A stretch of 64,000 nucleotides of DNA from Brevibacterium jeotgali (GCF_900169175.1 NZ_FXZM01000001.1:310001-374000), one strand, 5' to 3'; counted from the first letter of the stretch, positions 14,409-24,161 are shown. Made by a program: numbers and translations. The notes: generated from the letters alone by a model not told the origin.

Positions 14409-16652
14409 TCAGTCTGTGACGCCCCGGCTGTCTCGCGCACTGCGCGGCGGCACGGCGGAATCGCGCTCATCCTCGCCGGCCCCGTCCTCATCCAGAGACT
14501 CGTCCGCGTCCGGATCCTCGTCCTCCACCAGGCCCGAATGCGCCATACCGGGCGGCAGCCGGTCCGGTTTCGGAGGCACTCCGAACGCGGCGGCCCCCGC
14601 ATCCTCAATCGGGTGGGTGGCGCCTGGCGTCTCGGGAGCCTCGTCCGCAACGGGTTCGCTCCCCGCGGACTCGTCCGCTGTGAGGTCGTCCGCTGTGAGG
14701 TCGCCTGCTGCGGGCCGGTCCGCAGCCGGTTCCTCCGCAGCCGGTATCTCTGCTGCCGGTTCCTCTGCTGCCGGTTCCTCCGCAGCCGGTTCCTCTGCTG
14801 CCGCCGCCTCTGCTGCGGGCTCCGACTCTGCGGACTCAGGCTCAGCGGATTCCTCTGCGGGCGGCTCCGTGGAGCGACGCCCCCATCTCCCCACACCGTC
14901 GTCCTCGACAGCAGTCCGGCCGGGAAGGATGTCGGCACCCGCCGCGACCTCGATGACGGACCCGTCTTCTGCGGAACCGCCATCGCGTGTCCCGGCGCTG
15001 ACCGCACGGGCGAACACGTCGTCCTCCTCGTCCGGACCCCCCGTCGAGGTCTCGGCCTCGGAATCGGTCTCTGCGTGCCCGGACTCGGATCCATGCTCGG
15101 AACTCGTCCGGCCCGCATCGTCCGAACCGTCACCCAGCGCTGCGGCGAGCGCGGCCAGCGGGACGATGAGCCAGGCGGGTCGGTCCCTCATCTCCGAGAC
15201 GACCTCGACGAGCAGCCGGTCGATGAGCGCCGCGCGCAGCAGCGGGTCCGTGACGGACTTCGTCTCGCCGAGCGCGTGCGCATACCCGGACAGGAACGAA
15301 TTCGCCGTCTGCCGGTACCAGAGATGCTCCGGTGCTGCGAGGTAGTCGTCGCGGAGCTCGGTGTCCTCCAGTCCCCGGGTCGCCAGAGCACGGATGCGCG
15401 GTTCGCCCTCGGCCAGAGACCCCGTCCGCTGCAGCCATGCATAGCCCGCGGCATAGTCCATGCTGCGGAGCATCGCGACGAGGTCGATCTCCACGGGCCG
15501 GGGCTCGTCGGGGGTCACCGCGAAGCTGATGACGCGGGGCCCTTCCGCTGTGCCGACCGATATGTGGTCGAGGGTCAGCTCGCCGTGGACCCGCTGGAGC
15601 GGACCGAGGCCGTGGATCCCGTCGAGGGAGTCGGCGTGCTCCCGCAGCTGCTGTTCGAGGGAGCCCAGCGCGCCGGGCGCGCGGCTGATCGCCCAGTCGA
15701 TGCGCTCGCGCCACTTGCGGATGAGGCGACGGGTGGGTTCGCCTTCACTCCTCACGCGACCGAATTCGGAGCCGAGGTCGACGTGCAGTCCGCCCACCGC
15801 GGTTCCCAGTGCGGACGCCTGTCGATTGAAGGAGCCGACGGATCCGGAGTCCACGCGCAGCGCCGTCTCCACTGCAGCCCGCCAGGCGCGGCGGGATTCG
15901 GGCAGCGCGTGCGACAGAAGCGCGAACGGAGCCGCGATCGTCGTGAGATCCGTGTCGTCGAACCACCGGGTCTGCGACCATCCCACCGCGGGGTGCACGG
16001 AGGCGGACTCCACTGCGGTGAGAGCCAAGGGGTATCGCACGGCGGGAGGGTTCTCCGCACCGATCTCGCGCAGGATCGTGAGGGCGAAGACCCCGGCCGG
16101 TCCGTCGATCTCGACGCGTGATTCGCTGCCCAGACCGTCGGTCCGACGGAAGCGGTGAGCACTCGCCCTCGCCAGCAGGGACGCGCCCGGCTCCGGCCCC
16201 TGCCCGCGGACGGGCGCCGGATCGGCGTCCGGGAGTTCATCGCCCGCACGGAACGACTGGAGCTGCTCGTCGGGGGTCCCGTGCGCGTCGACGATGGCGT
16301 CGGCGAGCGCCAGCACGAAGACCGGGTCCGCTGCGCCGTCGTAGACGTAGCTCTTCCCCAGCAGCAGATCATCGACCACGCCCACCAGGTGCGAACGCAG
16401 GGCGTAGTCCTCGACCGTCCGCACGGACAGCGGGACGCACAGCCGGGTGTGTCTGCGCGGGCCGCGGACGGTGAGCACCACGAGCAGGCACTGCACCGTG
16501 CCCGCATCGTCGTCGGAGACCTCGGCGATCCTCGCGACGGACAGGGGCGTGATGTCGGGCTCCTCGCCCGCACGTCCGCCCAGTGCCGGCATCCATCGCT
16601 GGCGCGGCAGCCAGCGGGCGAGCAGACGCTCCAGATCGCTGCTGATGGCCAT
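14409..16652 (-). CDS. Maltokinase-like pseudokinase with acidic Ala/Glu tail
   Basis: A 747-residue protein. Residues 1-500 follow the maltokinase (Pep2/Mak) plan: N-terminal cap (LARWLPRQRWMPALGG), a beta-rich lobe and a helical C-lobe with WYRQTANSFLSGYAHA. The catalytic elements are lost: the HGDxHLGQ loop is HGELTLDH (356-363), so the catalytic Asp is Glu, and the metal-binding DFEGEP is SFAVTPDEP (376-384). The strand that normally carries the ATP-binding Lys reads FALTILREIG. Residues about 505-747 are Glu/Asp/Ala low complexity with repeated AAEEP units. No trehalose or GlgE genes are nearby. It probably acts as a binding or scaffold protein. AGGGG precedes ATG 16652. Confidence 0.7.
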   Translation of the reverse strand: MAISSDLERLLARWLPRQRWMPALGGRAGEEPDITPLSVARIAEVSDDDAGTVQCLLVVLTVRGPRRHTRLCVPLSVRTVEDYALRSHLVGVVDDLLLGKSYVYDGAADPVFVLALADAIVDAHGTPDEQLQSFRAGDELPDADPAPVRGQGPEPGASLLARASAHRFRRTDGLGSESRVEIDGPAGVFALTILREIGAENPPAVRYPLALTAVESASVHPAVGWSQTRWFDDTDLTTIAAPFALLSHALPESRRAWRAAVETALRVDSGSVGSFNRQASALGTAVGGLHVDLGSEFGRVRSEGEPTRRLIRKWRERIDWAISRAPGALGSLEQQLREHADSLDGIHGLGPLQRVHGELTLDHISVGTAEGPRVISFAVTPDEPRPVEIDLVAMLRSMDYAAGYAWLQRTGSLAEGEPRIRALATRGLEDTELRDDYLAAPEHLWYRQTANSFLSGYAHALGETKSVTDPLLRAALIDRLLVEVVSEMRDRPAWLIVPLAALAAALGDGSDDAGRTSSEHGSESGHAETDSEAETSTGGPDEEDDVFARAVSAGTRDGGSAEDGSVIEVAAGADILPGRTAVEDDGVGRWGRRSTEPPAEESAEPESAESEPAAEAAAAEEPAAEEPAAEEPAAEIPAAEEPAADRPAAGDLTADDLTADESAGSEPVADEAPETPGATHPIEDAGAAAFGVPPKPDRLPPGMAHSGLVEDEDPDADESLDEDGAGEDERDSAVPPRSARDSRGVTD

Positions 16653-16794
16653 GCGTGGTCCCCTCCGCTACTCGACCGATTCTCTCCGTGCGACGGCGCA
16701 CGCGTTCATAGACTCTAGCCAAGGACCGGACCACGGTGTGGGACGGACAGGCCACCTGCGCGCATGGATTTCTCCGATGACGCACAATTGAGGG

Positions 16795-18081
16795 GTGCTG
16801 ATCCATGAGAACGCCCGCCGTGCCCTGCCCACCGCCGATGATGTCGAGGCGGCTTCCGCGCGCATCGCCGATGAGGTCATCACCACTCCCCTCTATGTCT
16901 CCGACCGCCTGTCCGCCGCGACGGGCGCAACGGTGCACCTCAAGCGGGAGGACCTCCAGGCGGTGCGGTCCTACAAGATCCGCGGGGCGTTCAACATGAT
17001 CCTGCAGCTGACGGCGGCGGAGCGGAAGCGGGGCGTCGTCTGCGCTTCCGCGGGCAACCACGCTCAGGGCTTCGCACGGGCCTGCTCCGCGCTCGGAGTC
17101 CACGGGACGATCTTCGTGCCGAAGACGACCCCGCGGCAGAAGATCGAGCGCATCCGCCACTTCGGCGGTCGGCACGTGGACGTGATGATCGAGGGCTCGA
17201 CCTACGACGACGCGTCGGATCTCGCGAAGCGCCACGCCCAGGTGACCGACGCACTCGTCGTCTCCGCGTTCGACGACCCCCTCACGATCGCCGGTCAGGG
17301 GACGATCGCGCAGGAGATCCACACGCAGCTGCCCCACGATCCGGACATCATCGTGGTGCCGGTGGGCGGCGGCGGCCTGCTGGCCGGGGTCGTCGCCTAC
17401 GCATCGGTGCACATGCCGGACACGACGGTCGTCGGTGTCGAGCCGGAGGGCGCCGCGTCGATGATGGCCGCGATGGCGGCCGGTCGCCCCGTCACCCTGA
17501 GCAACATCGACTCGTTCGCGGACGGTGCGGCAGTGCGGAGGGCGGGCGACTTCACCTACGAGCTGCTCGCGCAGCACGACATCCCGCTGTTCACCGTGCC
17601 GGAGGGTCGTGCGGCGACGGAGATGCTGGACCTCTACCAGGTGGAGGGCATCATCGCCGAGCCCGCCGGGGCGCTGGCGTCCGCGGCCGTCGGCCCCACC
17701 GGCTCCGGATCGCCGGTCACCGTGGCTCCCGGCTCCACGGTCGTGTGCATCGTCAGCGGGGGCAACAACGACATCTCCCGCTATTCGGAGATCATCGAGC
17801 GCTCCCTCGTCCACGAAGGCATCAAGCACTACTTCATCGTCGACTTCCCTCAGGAGCCGGGCGCTCTGCGCCGCTTCCTCAACGAGGTCCTGGGACCGGA
17901 TGACGACATCGCGATGTTCGAGTACATGAAGCGATCGGACCGGGAGACGGGACCCGCTTTCGTCGGGGTCACACTGGGACAGCCGTCCGACCTGGGCGGA
18001 CTGCTGGAGCGGATGGACGAATCGCCGCTCCAGATCGAGCGCGTCAGCCAGGATTCGCCGCTCTTCCGCATGTTCGTCTGA
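16795..18081 (+). CDS. ilvA: Threonine ammonia-lyase (threonine dehydratase)
   Basis: PLP enzyme converting L-threonine to 2-oxobutanoate and ammonia, the first step to isoleucine, or catabolic. The 428-residue protein has the PLP-lysine motif SYKIRGAFN (about residue 62), SAGNHAQG, the phosphate-binding GGGGLLAG, and a single C-terminal ACT-like regulatory region starting near HYFIVDFPQEPGALRRF. One regulatory domain is the actinobacterial form. The start is GTG; CACAAT lies 6 nt upstream, so the mRNA may be leaderless. It diverges from the pseudokinase gene and stands alone. Confidence 0.92.
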   Translation: MLIHENARRALPTADDVEAASARIADEVITTPLYVSDRLSAATGATVHLKREDLQAVRSYKIRGAFNMILQLTAAERKRGVVCASAGNHAQGFARACSALGVHGTIFVPKTTPRQKIERIRHFGGRHVDVMIEGSTYDDASDLAKRHAQVTDALVVSAFDDPLTIAGQGTIAQEIHTQLPHDPDIIVVPVGGGGLLAGVVAYASVHMPDTTVVGVEPEGAASMMAAMAAGRPVTLSNIDSFADGAAVRRAGDFTYELLAQHDIPLFTVPEGRAATEMLDLYQVEGIIAEPAGALASAAVGPTGSGSPVTVAPGSTVVCIVSGGNNDISRYSEIIERSLVHEGIKHYFIVDFPQEPGALRRFLNEVLGPDDDIAMFEYMKRSDRETGPAFVGVTLGQPSDLGGLLERMDESPLQIERVSQDSPLFRMFV

Positions 18082-18088
18082 GCCGCCG

Positions 18089-18094
18089 TAGAGT
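18089..18094 (+). promoter_or_regulatory. Leaderless -10 box
   Basis: TAGAGT lies exactly 6 nt before ATG 18101, putting transcription start at or beside the start codon; no ribosome binding site is present. Confidence 0.5.
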
Positions 18095-18100
18095 GGTGGC

Positions 18101-19114
18101 ATGCGTGCTATCACCCTCACCGAACACGGCGGTCCCGACGTCCTCACGGTCTCGGAGATCCCCGCGCCCACCGCACGGCCCGGAAGCGTCGTCGTCGACG
18201 TCCACACGGCGGGCCTCAACCGTGCCGACCTCCTGCAGCGCCAGGGCCACTACAACCCGCCGCCCGGCGCGAACACAGAGCATGAGATCCCCGGCCTCGA
18301 GGTGTCAGGCACCATCTCCTCACTCGGTGACGGAGTGACCGACTGGGCAGTGGGCGACCGCGTCGCAGCACTGCTCTCCGAGGGCGGATACGCGGAGCAG
18401 GTCGAGGTTCCCGCGGGCCAGCTGCTGGCCGTCCCCGACGGGTTCTCACTCGCCGAGGCCGCGGCTCTGCCCGAGGTCCTGTGCACCGTCCACTCGAACG
18501 TCTTCACAGCCGCCTCGCTCGCGCCCGGCGAGTGGCTGCTGGTCCACGGCGGCGGATCCGGCATCGGCACGGCCGCCATCCAGATGGCGAAGTCCCACGG
18601 CGCGAAGGTCGCTGTGACGGTCGGCAGCGACCGCAAGGGCGACTTCTGCCGCGAACTGGGCGCGGACGCCGTCATCAACTACAAGGAAGAGGACTTCGTC
18701 GAGCGCCTCCGGGAGATCACCGGGGACGGCGACACCCCCGGCGACGGCGCGGACGTGATCCTCGACGTCGTGGGAGCGAAGTACCTCGACCGCAACCTCA
18801 AGGCGCTCGCAGTCGACGGACGCCTCACCATCATCGGGCTGCAGGGCGGCGTCAAGGCGGAGGCGAACCTCGGACGGATGCTGCCCCGCCGCCTCACGGT
18901 CATGGCGACGACGCTGCGCGCACGCCCCGAAGCGCAGAAGGCCCGTATCGTCGCAGACATCGCCCAGACGTTCTGGCGGGTGGCGATGGACGGCGGGATC
19001 AAGGCGATCGTCGACTCAGAGTTCCCGCTTGCGGACGCAGCGCAGGCCCACGCGCGCATGGAGGCGGGCGAGAACATCGGCAAGATCCTGCTGTCCGTCG
19101 CCGCCGACGGCTGA
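18101..19114 (+). CDS. NAD(P)H-quinone oxidoreductase (PIG3/QOR type)
   Basis: A 337-residue zinc-free medium-chain dehydrogenase/reductase. It has the GroES-like N-terminal domain with AGLNRADLLQRQGHY (the quinone reductase PIG3 signature, lacking zinc ligands), and the NADPH-binding LLVHGGGSGIGTAAIQMAK. Members reduce quinones, ortho-quinones or alkenals with NADPH. A single promoter with no leader is likely. The next gene begins 10 nt downstream and may be co-transcribed. Confidence 0.88.
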   Translation: MRAITLTEHGGPDVLTVSEIPAPTARPGSVVVDVHTAGLNRADLLQRQGHYNPPPGANTEHEIPGLEVSGTISSLGDGVTDWAVGDRVAALLSEGGYAEQVEVPAGQLLAVPDGFSLAEAAALPEVLCTVHSNVFTAASLAPGEWLLVHGGGSGIGTAAIQMAKSHGAKVAVTVGSDRKGDFCRELGADAVINYKEEDFVERLREITGDGDTPGDGADVILDVVGAKYLDRNLKALAVDGRLTIIGLQGGVKAEANLGRMLPRRLTVMATTLRARPEAQKARIVADIAQTFWRVAMDGGIKAIVDSEFPLADAAQAHARMEAGENIGKILLSVAADG

Positions 19115-19124
19115 GCCTGCACCG

Positions 19125-19640
19125 GTGGGACTCCTGTCCGCGTTCCGGCGCGACCGGCGCAGCCCGCAGGAGAAGCGGTTCGGAACCGGGCTGTGGCGGC
19201 AGCACCGGGATCGCTTCTCCCGGGCTGTGGACAGGTTCTTCGAGACGGCGAGTGCGCTGCATGAGGAGCATGGTGAATCGGATGCCGCAGCCCAGATCGC
19301 TCAGCTCGCGCAGCTGACCCTGGTCCTCAACGGCCTGGATGATCGGGTGGCGGCGCTCGCCGAGGCCGCGCAGCGCGAGGTGCCGCTCGAGGGGCTCGTG
19401 TTCCCGGCCGCCGGACGCGCGCGGCTGGGCGACGTGCCGGAGCGACTGTCACGGGCCTCAGCCCTGGTCGCACAGGCGCTGCAGTCCGCGACCATGCTCC
19501 GCGCACGGCTCACGGTGGATCCGCACGGACCGTCGGCGAGGTCCGCTGAGTACGCTGACGCCGCCCGCACCTATGTGGACCGGGCGGCCGGGCTGATCTC
19601 GGAGGCCGAAGCGGGCCTCCCGCCGGACCTCACGCGGTAG
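19125..19640 (+). CDS. Helical protein of unknown function
   Basis: A 171-residue, mostly helical, Ala/Arg/Glu-rich soluble protein with no motif I recognise. It has no signal peptide or membrane segment. Segments such as FSRAVDRFFETASALHEEHG and QLTLVLNGLDDRVAALAEAA look like amphipathic helices of a bundle. GTG 19125, ten bases after the oxidoreductase stop, is the likeliest start; the open frame continues upstream only inside the previous gene. Co-transcription with the oxidoreductase is likely; the function is unknown. Confidence 0.6.
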   Translation: MGLLSAFRRDRRSPQEKRFGTGLWRQHRDRFSRAVDRFFETASALHEEHGESDAAAQIAQLAQLTLVLNGLDDRVAALAEAAQREVPLEGLVFPAAGRARLGDVPERLSRASALVAQALQSATMLRARLTVDPHGPSARSAEYADAARTYVDRAAGLISEAEAGLPPDLTR

Positions 19641-19650
19641 AGCTCAGCAG

Positions 19651-19704
19651 GTGGTGCTCACGCCGTGGCGACGGCCCGTGGTGTTCAGGCCGTGGCGACG
19701 GCCC
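19651..19704. repeat. 27-bp tandem duplication over a stop codon
   Basis: Copies 19651-19677 and 19678-19704 differ at two of 27 bases and share GCCGTGGCGACGGCCC. The HAD stop codon lies in the second copy; the first copy gives a spare stop 9 codons further in frame. Confidence 0.85.
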
Positions 19705-20521
19705 CCAGGCCGAGCCTCTCGATGAGTGCCGTTGCGAGGCCGTCCTCGCCGACCGGAGCGGTCACGACGCTGGCGAATGACTTGAGTTCGTCCCCCGCCT
19801 GGCCCATGACGATCCCGTAGTCGACCCATTCGATCATCTCGATGTCGTTGCTGCCGTCGCCCGCACCGATCGTGTCCTCGCGCGCGACGTCCAGCAGTTC
19901 GCTGACGATCTCCAGGCCGTGGGCCTTCGACACGCCGTCCGGGGCGATGTCCAACCAGTTGCTCCAGCCCACGGAGTAGGTGACGCCGTGCAGACCCACC
20001 CGCTCAACGGCCTGGCGGAAATCGTCGGACGTGCCGTTGGGATCGCGCATGACGATGCGGGTCGCGCGGCGCTCCTTGAGCTCGTCGAACGAGACGATCG
20101 TGAAGTCCTCCATGTCCGCGAGCTCACCCGAGGGGAATTCTGCGGAGGCGTAGCGGACGAGGCTCTCGTCCTCCACCATGTAGAGCGCTGTCGGCATGAC
20201 CTCGACCATGCGCTCGAGCGCAGGTCCCGGATCGAACGTCTCCACGTGTTGGACGACCCAGCCCGTCTCGGACTCCGGAGCGAGCCGGACGACGACTGCA
20301 CCGTTCGAGGCGACGACGTAGCCCTCTGTGAGGCCCAGACGGTTGGCTGTCTCCAGCGCGCCTCCGACGGACCGTCCGGTGGACACGACCACGTGGTGTC
20401 CGGCCTCGACGACCGCTTCCAGAGTGGTGCGCACCACCTCGGACATCCGGTTGTCGTAGTCGACGATCGTGCCGTCGACGTCGAGTGCCACGAGCTGCGG
20501 GCGGGTGACGGTCATGCTCAC
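19685..20521 (-). CDS. HAD-superfamily (Cof-like) phosphatase
   Basis: A 278-residue Cof-type HAD hydrolase. Motif I is LDVDGTIVD (nucleophile Asp plus acid Asp), motif II STGRS, motif IV GAGDGSNDIEMI; the 100-residue cap between motifs II and III is of the C2 type. Such enzymes dephosphorylate sugar phosphates or flavin intermediates such as 5-amino-6-ribitylamino-uracil phosphate, so a link with the rib operon 37 kb away is possible but unproven. GTG 20521 has GGAGAG 7 nt upstream; ATG 20515 is the alternative. It follows serS by 56 nt on the same strand. Confidence 0.85.
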   Translation of the reverse strand: MSMTVTRPQLVALDVDGTIVDYDNRMSEVVRTTLEAVVEAGHHVVVSTGRSVGGALETANRLGLTEGYVVASNGAVVVRLAPESETGWVVQHVETFDPGPALERMVEVMPTALYMVEDESLVRYASAEFPSGELADMEDFTIVSFDELKERRATRIVMRDPNGTSDDFRQAVERVGLHGVTYSVGWSNWLDIAPDGVSKAHGLEIVSELLDVAREDTIGAGDGSNDIEMIEWVDYGIVMGQAGDELKSFASVVTAPVGEDGLATALIERLGLGAVATA

Positions 20522-20577
20522 CGGTGATCTCTCCTGTCATCGGGGACGCGCAGCCACCGAGTCGTGGCGCGCGGGTG

Positions 20578-21861
20578 CTACGAGTGGATCGGCCCGTTCG
20601 GGCCGTAGGCGGTCATTCCGCCCATGTAGGGGCGCAGCGCCTCGGGGATCCGAACGGATCCGTCCGCCTGCTGGTGGTTCTCCAGCAGTGCGACGAGCCA
20701 CCGCGTGTTGGCGACGGTGCCGTTGAGCGTGGCCACGGGGCGGGTCCCGGACTCCACGCGCTCACGGATCTTGAGGCGGCGGGCCTGGAAGGTGGTGCAG
20801 TTCGACGTCGACGTGAGCTCACGATACGTCCCCTGCGTGGGGATCCACGCCTCCGTGTCGAACTTCCGCGCGGCGGAGTCGCCCAGATCGCCGGCCGCGA
20901 TGTCGACGATCCGATACGCGAGTTCGCACTTCGCGAGCATGTCCTCCTCCACAGCAAGCATGCGGGCGTGCTCGGCCTCGGCATCCTCGGTCCGGACGTA
21001 GGAGAACATCTCGACCTTCTGGAACTGATGGACACGGAGGATCCCGCGGGTGTCCTTGCCGTAGCTGCCCGCCTCCCGGCGGTAGCAGGGCGACCAGCCG
21101 GCGTACCGCTTGGGCCCGTCGGACAGATCGACGATCTCGTCCATGTGGAAGCCGGCCAGCGGCACCTCCGACGTGCCCACGAGGTAGAGGTCGTCCGCCT
21201 CCAGGCGGTAGATCTCGTCGGCGTGCTCCCCGAGGAATCCCGTTCCGGCCATGACTTCTGGCTTCACGAGTGTCGGGGTGATGGTCGGGATGAAGCCGTG
21301 GGCCTCGACCGTGTCGAGCGCCATGGTGAGCATCGCCAGTTCGAGGCGGGCACCGAAGCCGGTGAGGTAGTAGAAGCGCGCACCGGACACCTTCGCGCCG
21401 CGCTGCGTGTCGATCGCGCGCAGGCTCTCGCCCAGCTCCACGTGATCCTTGGGCTCGAAGCCGTCCGCGGTGAAATCGCGCGGAGTGCCCTCGCTGCGGA
21501 TCTCGACCGAATCGTCTTCGCCGCCGGACGGGACGCCCTCGATGATGAGGTTGGGCAGGCGGCGCAGCAGGGTGTCGAAGGCGAACTCCGCGTCGTCCGC
21601 GTCCGCCTGCAGCGCTTTGACCCTGGCGGACAGCTCCTGGGCCTCCGCCACGAGAGCGGCCTTCTCCTCGCCCGCGGCCTGTGCGACCTGCTTGCCGAAG
21701 CTCTTCTGCTGCGCGCGGGCCGCCTCGAAGGCCGTGAGCGCGGAGCGTCGCGCGGCATCCGCGGACAGCACGTCGTCGACCAGGGATTCGTCCGCGCCAC
21801 GGGCTCTCTGTGAGGCCTTGAAGACGTCCGGTTCGTCGCGCAGTCGCTGAAGGTCGATCAT
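20578..21861 (-). CDS. serS: Seryl-tRNA synthetase
   Basis: Class II synthetase charging tRNA-Ser (and tRNA-Sec where present). The 427-residue length is standard. The N-terminal coiled-coil arm spans about 30-105, binding the long variable arm of tRNA-Ser. Motif 2 is [15 protein letters not shown] followed by [11 protein letters not shown]; motif 3 is [19 protein letters not shown]. The minus-strand TAGGCT ends 6 nt before ATG 21861, so the message appears leaderless. Confidence 0.97.
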   Translation of the reverse strand: MIDLQRLRDEPDVFKASQRARGADESLVDDVLSADAARRSALTAFEAARAQQKSFGKQVAQAAGEEKAALVAEAQELSARVKALQADADDAEFAFDTLLRRLPNLIIEGVPSGGEDDSVEIRSEGTPRDFTADGFEPKDHVELGESLRAIDTQRGAKVSGARFYYLTGFGARLELAMLTMALDTVEAHGFIPTITPTLVKPEVMAGTGFLGEHADEIYRLEADDLYLVGTSEVPLAGFHMDEIVDLSDGPKRYAGWSPCYRREAGSYGKDTRGILRVHQFQKVEMFSYVRTEDAEAEHARMLAVEEDMLAKCELAYRIVDIAAGDLGDSAARKFDTEAWIPTQGTYRELTSTSNCTTFQARRLKIRERVESGTRPVATLNGTVANTRWLVALLENHQQADGSVRIPEALRPYMGGMTAYGPNGPIHS

Positions 21862-21867
21862 GCCCCC

Positions 21868-21873
21868 AGCCTA
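21868..21873 (-). promoter_or_regulatory. Leaderless -10 box of serS
   Basis: TAGGCT on the minus strand lies exactly 6 nt ahead of the serS ATG; no Shine-Dalgarno sequence is present. Confidence 0.55.
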
Positions 21874-21973
21874 GCCGACGAGCCTTTCCCGGCGAGCGTC
21901 CAGGGATCCGCCCACCAGCTGAGGAGTCGCCGCGAACCGCGCGGCCGACACCGCCGCGCCTGCAGGGTCGCTG

Positions 21974-21979
21974 TACCGT
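21974..21979 (+). promoter_or_regulatory. Leaderless -10 box of the lipid kinase gene
   Basis: TACCGT lies exactly 6 nt before ATG 21986; the same spacing occurs at serS and three other genes in the window. Confidence 0.5.
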
Positions 21980-21985
21980 GCTTGC

Positions 21986-23149
21986 ATGACGCTCGAGATC
22001 CATGTGGTGCTGCTGATCGCGCTCGCCGCGGTCCTCCTGGTCGCCGGCCTCCTCATCGGCCGCGCACTCGTCCTCCGCAACCAGCGGGCCACCGCCGCGA
22101 ACGCGCCCGAGGCGACCGGCACCTCGGGCACGGGGGCACCCGCCACACCCGAGAACGGGGCCGGTCACGAACCGGAGCCCGTCCGCAGGGAGCGCGCGGC
22201 ACTGGTCATCAACCCCACGAAGGCGGGTGCCGACGAGGTGCGCCGACTGCTGCTGCGGATCAGCCGCGAAGAGCAGTGGGACGACCCGCTCGTCCTGGAG
22301 ACGACGGAGGACGACCCCGGCAGGGGCCCCGCACGGGAAGCGGTCGAGGAGGGCGTCACCGTCGTGATCGCCGCGGGCGGTGACGGGACGGTCCGCGCGG
22401 TCGCCGGAGCGCTCGTGGGCACCGATGTCGCACTGGGGATCGTCCCACTGGGAACGGGGAATCTCCTGGCCCGGAACCTCGACATCGTCCTCGAGAGGCA
22501 CGAGTGGGCGCTGCGAACGGCTCTGACCGGCCGGTCCGCCCTCATCGACACCGGGAAGATCCGCATCGATCCGGACGGGGAGGCGCACACGTTCCTGGTC
22601 ATGGCGGGCATCGGGTTCGACGCCGAGGTCATGGACAACGTGGATGAGGACCTCAAGGACAAGATGGGCTGGTTCGCCTATGTGGAGTCCGGGTCCCGGC
22701 GCCTGCTGGGCCACCGGATCTCCGTGACGATCGCGTCCGACGGGGGCGAGGAGAGGGAGGCGAAGATCCGGTCGGTCGTCGCCGGCAACTGCGGCCGGCT
22801 GCAGGGCGGCCTGTGGCTCTTCCCCGATGCCGTGATCGATGACGGACTCATCGACCTCCTCATCGTCTCCCCGCGCAATCTCGCGGAATGGGTGGGCGTC
22901 ATGGCCTCCATCATGGGCAAGCGGGTGCGCCGGGGGCTCCACACGGCGACGCTGCAGGCGGAGTCCTTCACGATCCGCGCGCAGGAACAGGTCGACGTGC
23001 AGGTGGACGGAGACGCCTACGGGAAGACCGACTTCTTCGAGCTCGCCGTGGAACCCGCGTCACTGTACGTGAAGCGCCCGACCCCGGAGATCAAGAGGAG
23101 CATCCGCCGCGAGGCGTTCGGCCTGGGGACAACGACGGCCCGTACCTGA
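21986..23149 (+). CDS. Diacylglycerol kinase-family lipid kinase (YegS/BmrU-like)
   Basis: A 387-residue protein with an N-terminal membrane helix (about 6-28), a Pro/Ala linker, and a DagK catalytic domain from about 68. The nucleotide loop is AAGGDGTVRAVAGAL (GGDGT about 131-135) followed by LGIVPLGTGNLLARNL; GFDAEVM and VDVQVDGDAYG complete the fold. Such kinases phosphorylate diacylglycerol, sphingoid bases or related lipids using ATP. The membrane anchor places the active site in the cytoplasm at the membrane. It starts divergently from serS. Confidence 0.88.
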   Translation: MTLEIHVVLLIALAAVLLVAGLLIGRALVLRNQRATAANAPEATGTSGTGAPATPENGAGHEPEPVRRERAALVINPTKAGADEVRRLLLRISREEQWDDPLVLETTEDDPGRGPAREAVEEGVTVVIAAGGDGTVRAVAGALVGTDVALGIVPLGTGNLLARNLDIVLERHEWALRTALTGRSALIDTGKIRIDPDGEAHTFLVMAGIGFDAEVMDNVDEDLKDKMGWFAYVESGSRRLLGHRISVTIASDGGEEREAKIRSVVAGNCGRLQGGLWLFPDAVIDDGLIDLLIVSPRNLAEWVGVMASIMGKRVRRGLHTATLQAESFTIRAQEQVDVQVDGDAYGKTDFFELAVEPASLYVKRPTPEIKRSIRREAFGLGTTTART

Positions 23150-23411
23150 CGATCTGAGGGTCGGTGAGGAGCGGCGCTGAGCCACTGAGCCGTCGCACCG
23201 GCGCATCCTCGCGGCAGGATCGACGGGTGCCCGGCATCACAGTCGGGTCATGCACACGCCACTCGCGCACACTGTTCAGGGTTCGCCCATAGTTCACACA
23301 GACGATGATCTCCTGTCGCTCTGATCGCGCAGACTCGGACTGCACATCGTTCACGTCCGCGTCCGGTCGACCTGTTCGCGGACGCCACCCCTGCACCTGG
23401 AGGGCTGCTCC

Positions 23412-24095
23412 ATGACGAAGTCAACGATCCGCACACGCACACTCGCCCCGGCCGTGATCCTGGCGGCGGGCGCCCTGTTCGCCGCCCCCGCCATCGCCAC
23501 GAGCGCGCACGCCGCAGACGCGTCGCCCACCGCCACCGCGGGATCGACCTCCCTACCGGCCGATGCCGCGGCGGCGCCGGCCGTCACCTTCCCCGACCAC
23601 CCGGACAACACAGCAGAACGCACCATCGGCGAGGACTTCACCACCACCGTCGCCCACACAGGCGCCACCGACGGCGACGAGATCCGCGTCATCGTCAACG
23701 GATACACCCAGACACACGGCGAAGGCACCTACGAAGCACCCGCCACAGTCACCGAAGCAGACGGCGAATTCCAGGTCACCCTGCCTGCAGAGTTCCTCGA
23801 CGACGTCCGCTCCGGCACCGCAGCCGACCAGGACGTCCTCCAGGTCCGCGTCGGCACCACCCGCAACCACATCCGGATCACCGAGGTCGAGCCCGACGGC
23901 GGACCTCAGGGACCGCCCGACCACGCGCAGGACAAGGGACCCGACCGCGGTCCTGACGGACGCCCTGAGCACGCACAGGATCGCGGGCCGGATCGCGGTC
24001 CCGACGGACGTCCGGAGCACGTGCAGGACAAGGGCCCCGCACGCGGAGACGATGGTCGCCCCACGCACGCGCAGAGCACGGGCAACGGTCGCTGA
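23412..24095 (+). CDS. Secreted protein with Gly/Pro/Asp repeat tail
   Basis: A 227-residue protein with a Sec signal peptide (residues 1-34, cleavage after SAHA). The mature part has a beta-rich, immunoglobulin-like region (about 55-160) that resembles wall-surface adhesin modules, and a C-terminal repeat tail with three copies of a unit of form D-K/R-G-P-D-R-G-P-D-G-R-P-E-H-x-Q. There is no LPXTG motif, so it is probably released or loosely held. GGAGG-like purines (CTGGAGGG) lie 8 nt before ATG 23412. Function unknown; it neighbours another surface protein. Confidence 0.7.
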   Translation: MTKSTIRTRTLAPAVILAAGALFAAPAIATSAHAADASPTATAGSTSLPADAAAAPAVTFPDHPDNTAERTIGEDFTTTVAHTGATDGDEIRVIVNGYTQTHGEGTYEAPATVTEADGEFQVTLPAEFLDDVRSGTAADQDVLQVRVGTTRNHIRITEVEPDGGPQGPPDHAQDKGPDRGPDGRPEHAQDRGPDRGPDGRPEHVQDKGPARGDDGRPTHAQSTGNGR

Positions 24096-24161
24096 GAGTC
24101 TCATACGGCCACTGCAGTCTCAGCTGACGAGTCCGTGAGGGCACGTCGCTGGGACCTGTTC

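Noticed and set aside
14343-16121. Large plus-strand open frame opposite the pseudo-maltokinase
   Set aside because: Composition is antisense-like (Arg/Gly/Cys rich), and the opposite frame shows a clear kinase fold.
20819-22942. Minus-strand frame spanning serS and the lipid kinase
   Set aside because: It crosses two confidently identified genes and has no protein-like sequence.
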